A stretch of 64,000 bases of DNA from a virus, in IMG/VR virus record IMGVR_UViG_3300045933_000229, positions 1 to 64,000 of that record, one strand, 5' to 3'. A model generated the notes under the pieces. The model had not been told where the DNA came from. It worked only from the letters and a program-made list of their open reading frames with translations, and did not search any database. Both the position numbers and the translations under genes were made by a program. This document shows, one piece after another, positions 6,846-14,008 of the stretch; the first letter of the stretch is position 1, and the number at the start of each line of letters is the position of its first letter.

Positions 6846-7391
6846 TTAGTAGCCCCGTGGGATCGGCGGCAACTCCGAACCTGCCAGCAGTTCATCAACC
6901 GTCAGCCCGGCGGTGTAGTAGAAGTGCCAGACGCGCCGCACCCCCTGCGGCTTCAACTCGCGCCCGCCCCATTGCAGGTTCACGCGCGCGTCCTGCGCGA
7001 CCTCGCCCATGATCGCCCACAGGCGCCACTCACCGATCGAGCGGGAGAACGAGAGCGGGATCCCGGCGAGCAGCGGGCAGGCGTCGAATGCGAGGCCGAG
7101 TTCGTGCAGGCTGCGCCCCGGCTCGTCCGGCGTCACCGTCTTGCCGAGCAGGTCGTGGGCGTTCGACATCGGCCCGGGCACCGTGCGCCCGATCGCGTAG
7201 CGCGCGGCTTGCTCCTCCCGCGTGCGCCGCGTCGAGAAGACGAGGACATCGACGCCACGCTCGTTGCAGATCGTGAGGAACCGCTGCGCCTTCAACTTCA
7301 CGAACGGGTGCAGCGACGCGAGGACGCCGGGCCGCATCGCAGGATGTTGACGGGCGACGTCGAATCCCGCAAGTTTCTCCCGGCGAGGCAA
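6846..7391 (-). CDS. Endolysin, M15-type (VanY-like) peptidase
   Basis: The 181-residue frame has the M15 zinc-peptidase layout of T5-like L-alanyl-D-glutamate endopeptidases: VFSTRRTREEQAARYAIGRT, then SLHELGLAFD (ligands H96 and D103 in the H-x-x-G-x-A-x-D motif), WRLWAIMGEVA, NLQWGG, and the third ligand in VWHFYY. It should cleave peptide cross-links of the host wall at lysis. The frame opens with TTG and no clear ribosome site; ATG at codon 19 is an alternative that leaves the domain intact. It has no signal peptide, so a holin is needed. It runs opposite to the genes on both sides and ends at its own terminator. Confidence 0.85.
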   Translation of the reverse strand: MPRREKLAGFDVARQHPAMRPGVLASLHPFVKLKAQRFLTICNERGVDVLVFSTRRTREEQAARYAIGRTVPGPMSNAHDLLGKTVTPDEPGRSLHELGLAFDACPLLAGIPLSFSRSIGEWRLWAIMGEVAQDARVNLQWGGRELKPQGVRRVWHFYYTAGLTVDELLAGSELPPIPRGY

Positions 7392-7465
7392 TCGCCAGGA
7401 TCAAGAAGGCAATCGCCAGGCAAAGAAGACGAGGGGCCACGAGCGACAACGAACCGGAGGGTGAG

Positions 7466-8083
7466 GTGACGAGATCCCGACACATCAGGTGGGCCGAGAA
7501 ACAAGGAGATGTCGCCGACCAGGCTGGGACGACCAGGGGGACTGCTCCGCGGACCTCCCGGAGTAGTCGGCGCCGGAAGGCCAACCCGGAAACCCCGATC
7601 CTCGCCGCCTGCCTGTCGTACCTCAACTTGCACCCCTCGGTCGCGTGGGTCCGGCGGATCAACTCCGGGGCGGCGTTCATCAAGGGGCAATTCGTCAGCT
7701 TCGGCTTCACGGGCTGCGCCGACATCCTCGGGCAGATGACCCGCTCGTTCGGCGGCGCGTTCCTCGCCGTGGAGACGAAGGCCCCCGACGGGGAACTGAC
7801 CGGGCCGCAGGAGAGTTTCCTGACCGACGTCGCCCGGGCGGGCGGCTTCGCGGCGGCGGTGAACAACGTGGCTGACCTCGACCGGGCGATGAACGACTGG
7901 AGACGGGGCTGGACTGGGACCGCAGGCTCATCTGGTGAGCCATACGTCATGGTGTCGAGAGCTCGTCAGGTTACCCCGCGGGCGCGGAAACGCTCGAACT
8001 CGTCGAGATCGAACCCTTCTTCCCCTGGCGGAGTCCCTCCTCGACGTCGGGGCGAAAAAAAACCCGGCACGGGGGCCGGGTGA
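7466..8083 (+). CDS. VRR-NUC domain nuclease
   Basis: GTG start with GGAGG five bases upstream. Residues 41-135 match the VRR-NUC fold of the PD-(D/E)xK superfamily: E42 in NPETPILAACLSYL, RINSGAAF, then FGFTGCADILG (D86), AVETKAPDGEL (E103, K105) and PQESFL (Q115). Related proteins cut branched DNA or Holliday junctions, so it may process replication forks or recombination intermediates. The first 35 residues are basic and disordered. The last 45 are Ser/Arg/Pro-rich, and their codons run through the leftward terminator at 8055-8081, so the tail may be poorly conserved. It is placed alone between two leftward units. Confidence 0.82.
   Translation: MTRSRHIRWAEKQGDVADQAGTTRGTAPRTSRSSRRRKANPETPILAACLSYLNLHPSVAWVRRINSGAAFIKGQFVSFGFTGCADILGQMTRSFGGAFLAVETKAPDGELTGPQESFLTDVARAGGFAAAVNNVADLDRAMNDWRRGWTGTAGSSGEPYVMVSRARQVTPRARKRSNSSRSNPSSPGGVPPRRRGEKKPGTGAG
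8055..8081 (-). terminator. Strong intrinsic terminator of leftward operon
   Basis: On the minus strand ACCCGGC pairs with GCCGGGT around a short loop (8062-8081) and is followed by eight T residues (8055-8062). It ends the leftward operon that starts at the promoter near 10137. It lies inside the 3' end of the opposing nuclease frame. Confidence 0.92.
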
Positions 8084-8101
8084 AAGGGGAGTCAGCGCGG
8101 G

Positions 8102-8566
8102 CTAGTTGGGCGGCGGCGTCGGGGTGGCGTCCTTCGGGTCGATCGGCTCGACGCCCTGCGCCTTGCACATGGCGACGATCTTGTCGATCAACTCGTCCGG
8201 GCAGTAGATCAGCGGGAGCGGCCTGCCGTCCCTCGCCTTCGGCCAGCCGCCGGTCAGCACCGCTTCGGCGGTCGCCAGCCTCAGGTGCATCACCGCGCCG
8301 GTCCGCTCGATGTCGCCCGGGTCGGCGTTTCGGTGCGGCTCGCGCTTCACGCCCACGAAGGCGACGTACCCGGCCGCGTACAGGTCGCGGTGTTCCTTGC
8401 ACGGCGACCAGCCGGTGACGGTGTGCATATCGAAGGTTTCCCGCATCTTCGACCGGCCGGTGCGATGGTCGTAGGTCAGCCGGGTGTCCATGAGGATCGC
8501 CCCGGTGTCCTCGACCTTGCAGCAGACGGGGCAGGCAGCTTGCTCGATGGTCACGTAGGACTTCAT
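8102..8566 (-). CDS. Conserved phage protein with cysteine pairs
   Basis: A 154-residue protein opening with MKSYVTIEQAACPVCCKVED and continuing TGAILMDTRL, then VTGWSPCKEH and YVAFVGVKRE. The C-P-x-C ... C-x-x-H pattern suggests one zinc site. Proteins with this start (TIEQAxCPVCxKxxDTGAILxDxRL) recur in phages, sometimes annotated loosely as ATPase, but no nucleotide-binding loop is visible here, so I do not use that name. The C-terminus ends in a Pro/Asp-rich tail. It is the last gene of the leftward operon, 20 bases before the terminator. Confidence 0.68.
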   Translation of the reverse strand: MKSYVTIEQAACPVCCKVEDTGAILMDTRLTYDHRTGRSKMRETFDMHTVTGWSPCKEHRDLYAAGYVAFVGVKREPHRNADPGDIERTGAVMHLRLATAEAVLTGGWPKARDGRPLPLIYCPDELIDKIVAMCKAQGVEPIDPKDATPTPPPN

Positions 8567-8790
8567 CGCGGCGTCCTCCCGGCGAGCGCGTTGCGGTAGG
8601 CCCCGGCGGCGTGTTCGCGGGCCGCGGCAATGTGCCCGAGACAGATGGGCGACAGGCCCGCGTCGCGCGCGTAGGTCGTAACCTCGTCCAGCCGGATGAT
8701 GACGAGCGCGAGCATGGCCCGGCGCTCGGCCTCGATCAGATAGGGCGGGATGCCCGGGGTGTCTTTCAGGTTGGGTCGGTCGGGTGGCAC
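8563..8790 (-). CDS. Hypothetical helical protein (75 aa)
   Basis: I choose GTG at 8788-8790 because GGAG lies eight bases upstream, within the end of the preceding mini-gene. The product starts with a proline-rich stretch and then two helices (YLIEAERRAMLALVIIRLDE and AREHAAGAYRNALAGRTPR), joined by a loop with one Cys. The stop overlaps the next gene by four bases. A longer frame to 8967 reads through two other small genes and is arginine-rich. The function is unknown. Confidence 0.6.
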   Translation of the reverse strand: MPPDRPNLKDTPGIPPYLIEAERRAMLALVIIRLDEVTTYARDAGLSPICLGHIAAAREHAAGAYRNALAGRTPR

Positions 8791-8795
8791 GGACT

Positions 8796-8882
8796 TTACT
8801 CCTTCGTGACGATGAGAACGACGATCAGCGCGATGATGCCGAAGCCGATCGCCATGAAGTACCAGTCGGCGGCGAGCATCAT
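8796..8882 (-). CDS. 28-aa single-TM microprotein
   Basis: The frame starts ATGATG, overlapping the preceding stop as ATGA, and encodes MMLAADWYFMAIGFGIIALI, then five more hydrophobic residues (VVLIV) and TKE. Almost the whole peptide is one membrane helix with a short charged tail. Its last codons contain the ribosome site of the following gene, so both ends are fitted into the operon. Such microproteins are usually missed by annotation. The function is unknown. Confidence 0.6.
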   Translation of the reverse strand: MMLAADWYFMAIGFGIIALIVVLIVTKE

Positions 8883-9049
8883 CCGCGCGCCGACAGGCAG
8901 ATATACCCGGCCGGGAGCCTGACGATCGCCTGCGCCTCAAACGCGCGCGCGGCGGTGTAGCAGGCATCGGCCGAAGGGAAGAACTGCAGCGGGGTGCAGG
9001 TCTGGAAGTCCGCTGCGTTCACGCACAGGAACAGGATCGCGGCGGTCAT
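8879..9049 (-). CDS. Small cysteine-containing protein (56 aa)
   Basis: ATG overlaps the preceding gene's stop and the product's own stop overlaps the next ATG. The chain opens with MTAAILFLCVNAADFQTCTP, which is hydrophobic enough to be a short signal or membrane segment, then FFPSADACYTAARAFEAQ and a C-terminal YICLSARG. Four cysteines in 56 residues suggest disulfides outside the cytoplasm. Similar short Cys proteins of phages are exported, but none is named. The function is unknown. Confidence 0.58.
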   Translation of the reverse strand: MTAAILFLCVNAADFQTCTPLQFFPSADACYTAARAFEAQAIVRLPAGYICLSARG

Positions 9050-9201
9050 CGGCCCACCCACTCGGCCAGCCGCCAGAACACCCACGCGCCCCCGTACATC
9101 ATGAGGCCGATCGCGGCGAGCAGCCCGACGAGCAGCGCGAGCGCCATCGCCGGGCCGGGCAGGCCGCGCTCCTCGCGCTCCTCCGGGGTCAGGCGGCGCA
9201 T
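9046..9201 (-). CDS. Single-TM small protein (51 aa)
   Basis: Starts at ATG (cat at 9199-9201) with a charged N-terminus, MRRLTPEEREERGLPGPAMA, then a clear membrane helix of about 22 residues (LALLVGLLAAIGLMMYGGAW) and a tail VFWRLAEWVGR. It has a type II-like orientation with a cytoplasmic acidic/basic head. Both ends overlap neighbouring genes. An extended frame to 9273 is an arginine-rich shadow. The function is unknown; it might partner the other membrane microproteins of this operon. Confidence 0.6.
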   Translation of the reverse strand: MRRLTPEEREERGLPGPAMALALLVGLLAAIGLMMYGGAWVFWRLAEWVGR

Positions 9202-9383
9202 GGTGCACGCTCCCGCAGCGCCACGATCACGCCGCTCGCCCAATCGTGCGCCTCGCCCTCGTTCGCGAAGCACCCGCTCGCCTGCGCGACCAGCTTCGCC
9301 CCCTCAAGCACCCGCGCGACGATCACCGGGGCGGGCGGGAAGCCGCCGTACAGCGTGACCACCTTCGCCTCAAGCGTCTTCAT
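9189..9383 (-). CDS. Hypothetical protein (64 aa)
   Basis: ATG at 9381-9383 overlaps the preceding stop. The short protein is probably beta-rich: MKTLEAKVVTLYGGFPPAPV, IVARVLEGAKLVAQASGCFA, then NEGEAHDWASGVIVALRERA. The ordered strands and single helix look like a small globular domain. It overlaps the next gene by 13 bases. No family is recognised. Confidence 0.58.
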   Translation of the reverse strand: MKTLEAKVVTLYGGFPPAPVIVARVLEGAKLVAQASGCFANEGEAHDWASGVIVALRERAPCAA

Positions 9384-9559
9384 GCGGGGCGCTCCTGTTC
9401 GTGGAACCTGCGGATGATCCGGTAGGCGAGTTTCAGGGCGGTCCGGCGGCTCACCCACACCGATACCTCTTTGCCGTAGACGTCGCGGACGTTGACGATG
9501 ATGTTGGACTCGCCGCCCTGCGACCAGCGGACCTCTTGAACGTGCGAGCGGTCAGCCAT
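9380..9559 (-). CDS. Hypothetical basic protein (59 aa)
   Basis: A 60-codon frame (ATG, 9557-9559; TGA, 9380-9382) with G/C-rich third positions and an ATGA overlap at its end. The product reads as a beta-strand region (SNIIVNVRDVYGKEVSVWV) then a basic helix (SRRTALKLAYRIIRRFHEQE). This is compatible with a small nucleic-acid-binding protein, but no family is recognised. It is below common length cut-offs and easily missed. Confidence 0.6.
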   Translation of the reverse strand: MADRSHVQEVRWSQGGESNIIVNVRDVYGKEVSVWVSRRTALKLAYRIIRRFHEQERPA

Positions 9560-9620
9560 TGGGATTCCCGGAGAAGTACCACGCGACGAACAGCAGCACG
9601 ACGATGATGGCCGCGGTCAT
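9552..9620 (-). CDS. 22-aa membrane microprotein
   Basis: A 23-codon frame starting at ATG (9618-9620), overlapping the stop of the regulator gene, and ending eight bases inside the next gene. It encodes MTAAIIVVLLFVAWYFSGNP followed by two residues: a single membrane helix with almost no tail. Support comes from the overlaps and composition only; expression is unproven. Confidence 0.48.
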   Translation of the reverse strand: MTAAIIVVLLFVAWYFSGNPNG

Positions 9621-10051
9621 GCGCCCCCCTTGCCGAACAGCCGACCAAGCGCGGCGTACAGCGCGCGCGCGTCGCGCTCGGTGACGGTCATCGTTTCGCG
9701 CTTGCCTACGGGCAGCGTGACGAGCAGGTCGCCCGCCTTGCCGATCCGCGGGCCGTGCGCGCGGTTGCGCGTGAGGCCGGGGGCGATCGGCTTGGACAGG
9801 CGCCCGGTCTGCAACTCGGCGGGCAGCGTGCGCACGACCGCGCGCCACACGGCGGGCCGCGTGCCGGTGTTGCGCTCGATCGCCTTGAAGTCGCGCAGCT
9901 TGGACAGCGAGGAGGAAACCGTGCCCTCGGGCATCTTCGGCAGCGCCTTGCGGACCGCGTGGATGTCAAGCGGGCGGTCGGCGGCGGCGAGGACCGCGAA
10001 CACGGCGGCGGCGGGGTTGTAGTTGGCGGGCGCGGAATCTGGCTCGGGCAT
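9617..10051 (-). CDS. Winged-helix-like DNA-binding protein, putative regulator
   Basis: First gene after the promoter at 10109-10137, with an AAAGG ribosome site. Residues 14-70 look like a winged helix: AAAVFAVLAAADRPLDIHAV, RKALPKMPEGTVSSSLSKLR (probable recognition helix), then DFKAIERNTGTRPAVWRAVV as the wing. After a basic linker, the C-terminal 45 residues (DLLVTLPVGKRETMTVTERD, ARALYAAL) form a second small domain. It may control its own operon; direct repeats of CGCTCCCGG lie over the predicted start site. The repressor or activator role is inference. Confidence 0.68.
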   Translation of the reverse strand: MPEPDSAPANYNPAAAVFAVLAAADRPLDIHAVRKALPKMPEGTVSSSLSKLRDFKAIERNTGTRPAVWRAVVRTLPAELQTGRLSKPIAPGLTRNRAHGPRIGKAGDLLVTLPVGKRETMTVTERDARALYAALGRLFGKGGA

Positions 10052-10080
10052 GACGGACCTTTCTATGTGCGTTTGCGTTG

Positions 10081-10107
10081 CGCTCCCGGGATTGGGAACG
10101 CTCCCGG
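10081..10107. repeat. 9-bp direct repeat at the leftward promoter start
   Basis: CGCTCCCGG occurs at 10081-10089 and again at 10099-10107, 18 bases apart, centred on the predicted transcription start of the leftward operon. The spacing is just under two helical turns, as expected for an operator bound by a dimer. The protein encoded immediately downstream is a candidate ligand. Confidence 0.45.
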
Positions 10108-10108
10108 A

Positions 10109-10137
10109 ACTGTACTCCGAACGCAGGCCGCTGTCAA
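10109..10137 (-). promoter_or_regulatory. Strong sigma70-like promoter, TTGACA-N17-TACAGT
   Basis: On the minus strand TTGACA (10132-10137) and TACAGT (10109-10114) are separated by exactly 17 bases. The same pair and spacing occurs on the plus strand at 18151-18179. It would start RNA near 10102 and serve the genes from 10051 down to the terminator at 8055. Confidence 0.85.
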
Positions 10138-10383
10138 GATCATGATCCGGGCCGGGGCGGGCCGCGGCGGTGCCATAGGGGGATCCGGTGCGGGCCGCTG
10201 GAGCGCGTTCAGGGGATTCTGGGGGATCCCACCGGCGGACATGGCCGGGCGGGGCGTTGCTTCGGGGGGTTGTGTCGGGATGCCGGCGGTGTCGGGAGTC
10301 CGTCAGGTCACCGGGCGGGGCGCAAATTCTCCGGAGCGAGCTCCAGGCGGCCGCCAGGCGAGCGGCTCAGGGGAGGAGGGGGG
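10138..10383. other. Intergenic region with dyad repeats
   Basis: No gene is supported: the rightward frames here are shadows of the opposing CobT-like gene or arginine/glycine-rich. It holds two copies of the 19-bp dyad repeat described at 14009-14296 and a G-rich stretch before the terminator hairpin. Confidence 0.5.
10272..10307. repeat. Two copies of the TGtCGGGAnnCCGtCA dyad repeat
   Basis: Copies at 10272-10289 (GTGTCGGGATGCCGGCGG) and 10289-10307 (GTGTCGGGAGTCCGTCAGG) are in tandem, 17 bases apart. They match the cluster beyond the other end of the CobS/CobT-like operon, so that operon is bracketed by the same element. Confidence 0.6.
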
Positions 10384-10408
10384 GGGCGGGGGCGTTGCAC
10401 CCCCGCCC
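10384..10408 (-). terminator. Hairpin after the CobT-like gene
   Basis: A 9-bp G/C stem (GGGCGGGGG with CCCCCGCCC) and a 7-base loop begin five bases past the leftward stop codon. It is followed by C residues and not T, so it may act as a pause or RNA-stability element rather than a classic terminator. Confidence 0.5.
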
Positions 10409-10413
10409 GGGGG

Positions 10414-12549
10414 TCACGCGTGCGCCCGCTCCCATTCGTCGGCGCAGTGCATCAGCACCTTGGCGAGCGCGGCGGGCAGGTCGGTCACCTGATCGACCGC
10501 GACGCTGCGCCCCTCGCCCGGGTAGCGCAGCGTCAGCTGCTCGGGATGCACGCCGATCCCGACGCCCACGACTTGCACGCCCATCCGCTCGGCTTCCCGG
10601 ATCCGCTCGGCGTGCGCCGACTGCGACGCGGACCCGACGCCATCGGTGATAACAAGGAGGATCTTCCGCGCCTCGGGCCAGCGCGCCATCTTGCGCGCGT
10701 AGGCAATCATCGCCTCGGTGTCCGGGGTGCCGCCGTTCGCGCGCCCCTGAATTTCGGCAATGTGCGGCAGCGCCCGGCGCAGCGCGGCGTCGCGCAGCTT
10801 GGCGGTGTAGATAATCGGCCCGGCGTCCGCATCCTTGAAGATGGCGACCTCGCACGGGAGCCTCATGGACGAGAACAGCGCGGCCAGCGCGTAACTCGCC
10901 TGCGCCGCCGCCCACGCCTTGCGCCCGCCCATGCTGCCGGAGGCATCGACCAAGATGGTCAGCGCAGTCTCGATGCCGGGAGTCTCGCCCCGGCGGATGA
11001 ACACGGTCGGATCATCGACGCCGACGCGCGGCAGGCGCTGAGGGTCGATTCGCCCGGCGGTCAGCTTCCGGGTCGCCCACGATACCCGGGGCGAGCGCAG
11101 CGCGCGCGCCATGCGGGAAACCGTGAGGGGGTTCGCTTTGGCTTCCTTCAACGCGCGTGCCGCCCATTTCTGATAGTCCTCGGCGGTCCATCCCATCGTC
11201 GCGCTGATCTTGCGCCATACGATCGGCTGCTGATGCGCCATCATCTCGCCCAAGTAGGTGCCCGACTCCTCGCCGCTCACGTCCTTGGCGACCGCGTCCG
11301 CCGCCTTGCTCGGCTCCGGGTCAAGGGTCGGGTCGGCGTCAATCTCGGCTGCAGCCTTCGCCGCTTCGTCGTCGGATCCGCCCTTGCCTGCAGCGCCCCC
11401 GCCCGTTCCCTCGCCCGCGTCGCCCGGGTCGCCCGCGTCCGCGTCGCCAGCGTCGCCAGCGTCGCCAGCGTCGCCATCGGCGTCGCCCTCGCCCTCGCCC
11501 TCGCCATCGGCGTCGCCTGCGCCATCGTCGCCCTCGGCGTCCGCGTCGCCATCGTCGCCCTCGCCGTCGGCGCCGTCGCCCGAACCGTCGGCGCCGTCCT
11601 CCTCGCCATCGTCGGCGCCATCGTCGGCGTCCTCGCCCTCGCCCGGGGTGCCGTCCTCGGCGCCATCGTCCCGGGGCGCGTTGACGCCCGCATCGTCGCC
11701 CTCGCCATCATCGTCGCCCGGGTCGCCCGCGTCGCCCGGGTCGCCCGCGTCGCCCGGGTCGCCCTCGCCCGGCTCGCCCGGCTCGCCCTTGGGCGCCTTG
11801 GCGCCCGGCTGCGGCTGCGGCAGGGGTGCCGGGGCGGCGGGGATGGCATACAGGTCGATGATTGCCTGCGCCGCGCTGACAAGGTCGGCGGTGCCGTTCG
11901 CGCAGTCGATCGCCGCGTCGGCCTGCGCGACCGCGGTGCGCATCCTCGGCGGCAGGACCGCCCGGATGGCTTCGGTCAGTGCGCCCCCGTACCGGCGGCA
12001 CAGGACCGCCAGCGCGAACGGGAGCGCGCTGTACTTGTCGGCGCGAACGAGCGCCGGGAACTCAGGCCCGGCGCGGTCGATCAGGTACTCAACGAGCGGG
12101 AGGAGGAGCGAGCGCCCGCCCGGCACGATGCGCTCCCGGATCAGCGTGCGCTCGATCCGCGCATCCTCTAGCGCGTTCAAGACATGGCGGTGCATCGGCC
12201 CGCGCTGCGCGAAGTCGGCGTACACCTTAAGGTCGGTGTAGCAAACGTGCGCCAGTTCATGCACCGCGTAGCCCGCGAAGATCGCCGCCTCGCGCCGGGT
12301 CATTTCGTCCTCGGGGTTGACCGCGGGGAGGATGAGGGTCACGTCGTAGGTCGTGCCGCCGCGCGGTTGTGTCGCCGCGCCGACACCTGGCGAGAACGTG
12401 ACAGCTGCCATGTTGCCGGGGATGACGCATACCCGCCCCACCTTGGCGCGCTTGGGGAGTCGGCTGAACGCGGTGCGGACCTGCGCCTCGAATGCGAGGC
12501 CGATCCCGCTGAACACGTCGCCTGCGATCGGGGAGTCGAACGCGCTCAT
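10414..12549 (-). CDS. CobT-like VWA protein with HExxH motif
   Basis: A 711-residue protein starting at MSAFDSP, where ATG overlaps the stop of the AAA+ gene. Residues 97-106 read HELAHVCYTD, a zinc-protease-like helix. About residues 270-420 are an extreme Asp/Gly/Glu-rich low-complexity linker, also found in CobT. The C-terminal 177 residues are a VWA domain with an intact MIDAS: D535-x-S537-x-S539 (DASGSMGG), T608 in GGTPDTEA and D636 in VITDG. In the cobaltochelatase and MoxR/VWA systems such a protein works with an AAA+ ATPase, here encoded directly upstream. Cobalt insertion is unlikely in a phage without CobN; remodelling of a host or phage complex is more plausible. Confidence 0.85.
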   Translation of the reverse strand: MSAFDSPIAGDVFSGIGLAFEAQVRTAFSRLPKRAKVGRVCVIPGNMAAVTFSPGVGAATQPRGGTTYDVTLILPAVNPEDEMTRREAAIFAGYAVHELAHVCYTDLKVYADFAQRGPMHRHVLNALEDARIERTLIRERIVPGGRSLLLPLVEYLIDRAGPEFPALVRADKYSALPFALAVLCRRYGGALTEAIRAVLPPRMRTAVAQADAAIDCANGTADLVSAAQAIIDLYAIPAAPAPLPQPQPGAKAPKGEPGEPGEGDPGDAGDPGDAGDPGDDDGEGDDAGVNAPRDDGAEDGTPGEGEDADDGADDGEEDGADGSGDGADGEGDDGDADAEGDDGAGDADGEGEGEGDADGDAGDAGDAGDADAGDPGDAGEGTGGGAAGKGGSDDEAAKAAAEIDADPTLDPEPSKAADAVAKDVSGEESGTYLGEMMAHQQPIVWRKISATMGWTAEDYQKWAARALKEAKANPLTVSRMARALRSPRVSWATRKLTAGRIDPQRLPRVGVDDPTVFIRRGETPGIETALTILVDASGSMGGRKAWAAAQASYALAALFSSMRLPCEVAIFKDADAGPIIYTAKLRDAALRRALPHIAEIQGRANGGTPDTEAMIAYARKMARWPEARKILLVITDGVGSASQSAHAERIREAERMGVQVVGVGIGVHPEQLTLRYPGEGRSVAVDQVTDLPAALAKVLMHCADEWERAHA

Positions 12550-13820
12550 TCGTCGCCCTCCTCGATCGCCTTCGCCGCCTCGGGGGTGACGTCGCCCGGG
12601 GCGAAGTTCTTCAGGTACAGCGCCTGCAGCGCCTCGCCCATTTCCGGGTCGTGGCGCGCGCTCACGGCGGCGGTGAACGCCGCCTGCGGTGTCATGCCCG
12701 CGCCCATGAGGGAAGCCCACGCGAGCGCTTGGCGGTGACTGATCGCCGCCTGCGGGAAGTCCTCCTTCCGGGCAAGTTCCCGCGACGCCTGCAGGGTCGT
12801 GGCGAGCGCGACCGCGGTCGCCTTGTCCATGCTCGGGATGCGCTTCCTTAGCAGCCGCCCTTCCTGCGCGACGGTCAGATGGGGAACCTCGATGAACACG
12901 CCGAACCGATCCCGGAGCGCTTCGGACTGCGGGCGAAGCCCGGCGTACATCCCGGAGCGATCGGCGTCGCCCCGATTGTTGTTCGCGACCGCGATGCTGA
13001 CGCCTTCGGCAACCTCGATGCGCTGCCCGGTCTGCGGGATGATCGCCGCCCCGGATCCGTCAAGGATGGGGTGCAGCGCGATCAAGTCCTCGGGGCGCGC
13101 GACGCTCGGCTCGTCGAGTAGCAGGATGGCGTGCGGGGTGCGGAGCGCTGTCAGCACGGCGCCCGCCCGGAACGTGATCGACCCGGCGGTGAGGGTGTCT
13201 TGCCCGATCAGGTCGCCCCGGTCCACGCCATCGGCGAAGTTCACCCGGAAGAAGGGGCGCCCGGTGCGCGCGGCAATCTCGCGCAGCATCGTAGTCTTGC
13301 CGGTGCCCGGCGGGCCGTACAGCCACGCGTGAAGCCCGGCGCCCCACGCGTGCAACAGCGGGGCGATCAGGTCGGCGCGGAACACGTAGGCGGGGTCATG
13401 CTTGCGCCCGCCCGGGAGGATCTTGACCGGGATGGCGCCCGCGTCGCCCGCGACGCCGAACAGCGCGCCCGCGGTTGACGTTGTCGCAGCCGCCGGGGCG
13501 GCAGGGGGCAAGTCCTCGGGGTGCGCGACCGGCGCAGCCGCGACCGCCGGAGCGGGCGAGGGGAGCGCCGGGGCGTCGCCCGGGGCGGGGGTCGGCGCGG
13601 CGGCGGTAGCGGCCGGGGCGCCTTGGGTGAACATGGTGGCGAGGGTCAGCGTGCGCGGTCCGCACAGGGCGGCAGCGCGCGTGACCAAGTCCGGGGCGAG
13701 GCTTCGCAGCCACGCGTCCGTGACCTGCCCGCCTTGGGGTGCCGGAGCGCCCAGCATGACCAAGGCGTTCAACATCGCCCCGGTCTGCTTCGCGGTCAGC
13801 ATGGCGGTAAGGGATTGCAT
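12546..13820 (-). CDS. CobS/MoxR-like AAA+ ATPase
   Basis: A 424-residue protein starting at MQSLTAM, with GGAGGA just before the ATG. After a helical N-terminus and an Ala/Pro linker (about 65-115), the AAA+ core has Walker A GPPGTGKTT (169-177), ADGVDRGDLIGQDTL (the CobS-type segment), Walker B ILLLDE (232-237), a sensor 1-like VANNNRGD and a C-terminal lid with ISHRQALAWA. These are hallmarks of the CobS/MoxR branch. It should form a hexamer that drives the VWA partner encoded immediately downstream. Phages of several groups carry such pairs, but their targets are unknown. An early-frame extension to 14078 lacks support. Confidence 0.9.
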   Translation of the reverse strand: MQSLTAMLTAKQTGAMLNALVMLGAPAPQGGQVTDAWLRSLAPDLVTRAAALCGPRTLTLATMFTQGAPAATAAAPTPAPGDAPALPSPAPAVAAAPVAHPEDLPPAAPAAATTSTAGALFGVAGDAGAIPVKILPGGRKHDPAYVFRADLIAPLLHAWGAGLHAWLYGPPGTGKTTMLREIAARTGRPFFRVNFADGVDRGDLIGQDTLTAGSITFRAGAVLTALRTPHAILLLDEPSVARPEDLIALHPILDGSGAAIIPQTGQRIEVAEGVSIAVANNNRGDADRSGMYAGLRPQSEALRDRFGVFIEVPHLTVAQEGRLLRKRIPSMDKATAVALATTLQASRELARKEDFPQAAISHRQALAWASLMGAGMTPQAAFTAAVSARHDPEMGEALQALYLKNFAPGDVTPEAAKAIEEGDE

Positions 13821-13896
13821 CGGTCCTCCGATCGGCCCGGGGCGCCGACTGACGCCGCAACGGGAACCGGCACCCATGCACCGATCATGCCATCCG

Positions 13897-13910
13897 GACA
13901 GGATCCTGTC
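13897..13910. promoter_or_regulatory. Perfect 14-bp palindrome GACAGGATCCTGTC
   Basis: The palindrome lies 77 bases upstream of the start of the leftward AAA+ gene. Its GGATCC core and flanking TGTCA resemble the dyad at 28587 (TGACGGGATCCTGACA). It is a probable protein-binding site, perhaps the operator of the CobS/CobT-like operon. Confidence 0.5.
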
Positions 13911-14008
13911 ATGCGCCCGACGCCTGCCCGGGGGTGACCGCAGCCCGACACCTCGGCGCCCTTGCGGGCGTGCGATCGCGCCCTCGCGCGCGCGTACGCG
14001 TGGGGAAC

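Noticed and set aside
7030-7950. 306-codon leftward frame spanning the endolysin and nuclease genes
   Set aside because: It joins unrelated shadows; the M15 motifs are intact only in the 6846-7391 frame.
11400-11780. Dense GTCGCC-type repeats that could look like a CRISPR-like or satellite array
   Set aside because: The repeats are irregular and in codon phase with the Asp/Gly-rich linker of the VWA protein; there are no spacers of even length.
10078-12171. Long rightward frame (697 codons) opposite the CobT-like gene
   Set aside because: It is the complement of the Asp/Gly-rich linker and VWA gene; composition is Arg/Ala/Val low-complexity and no ribosome site precedes it.
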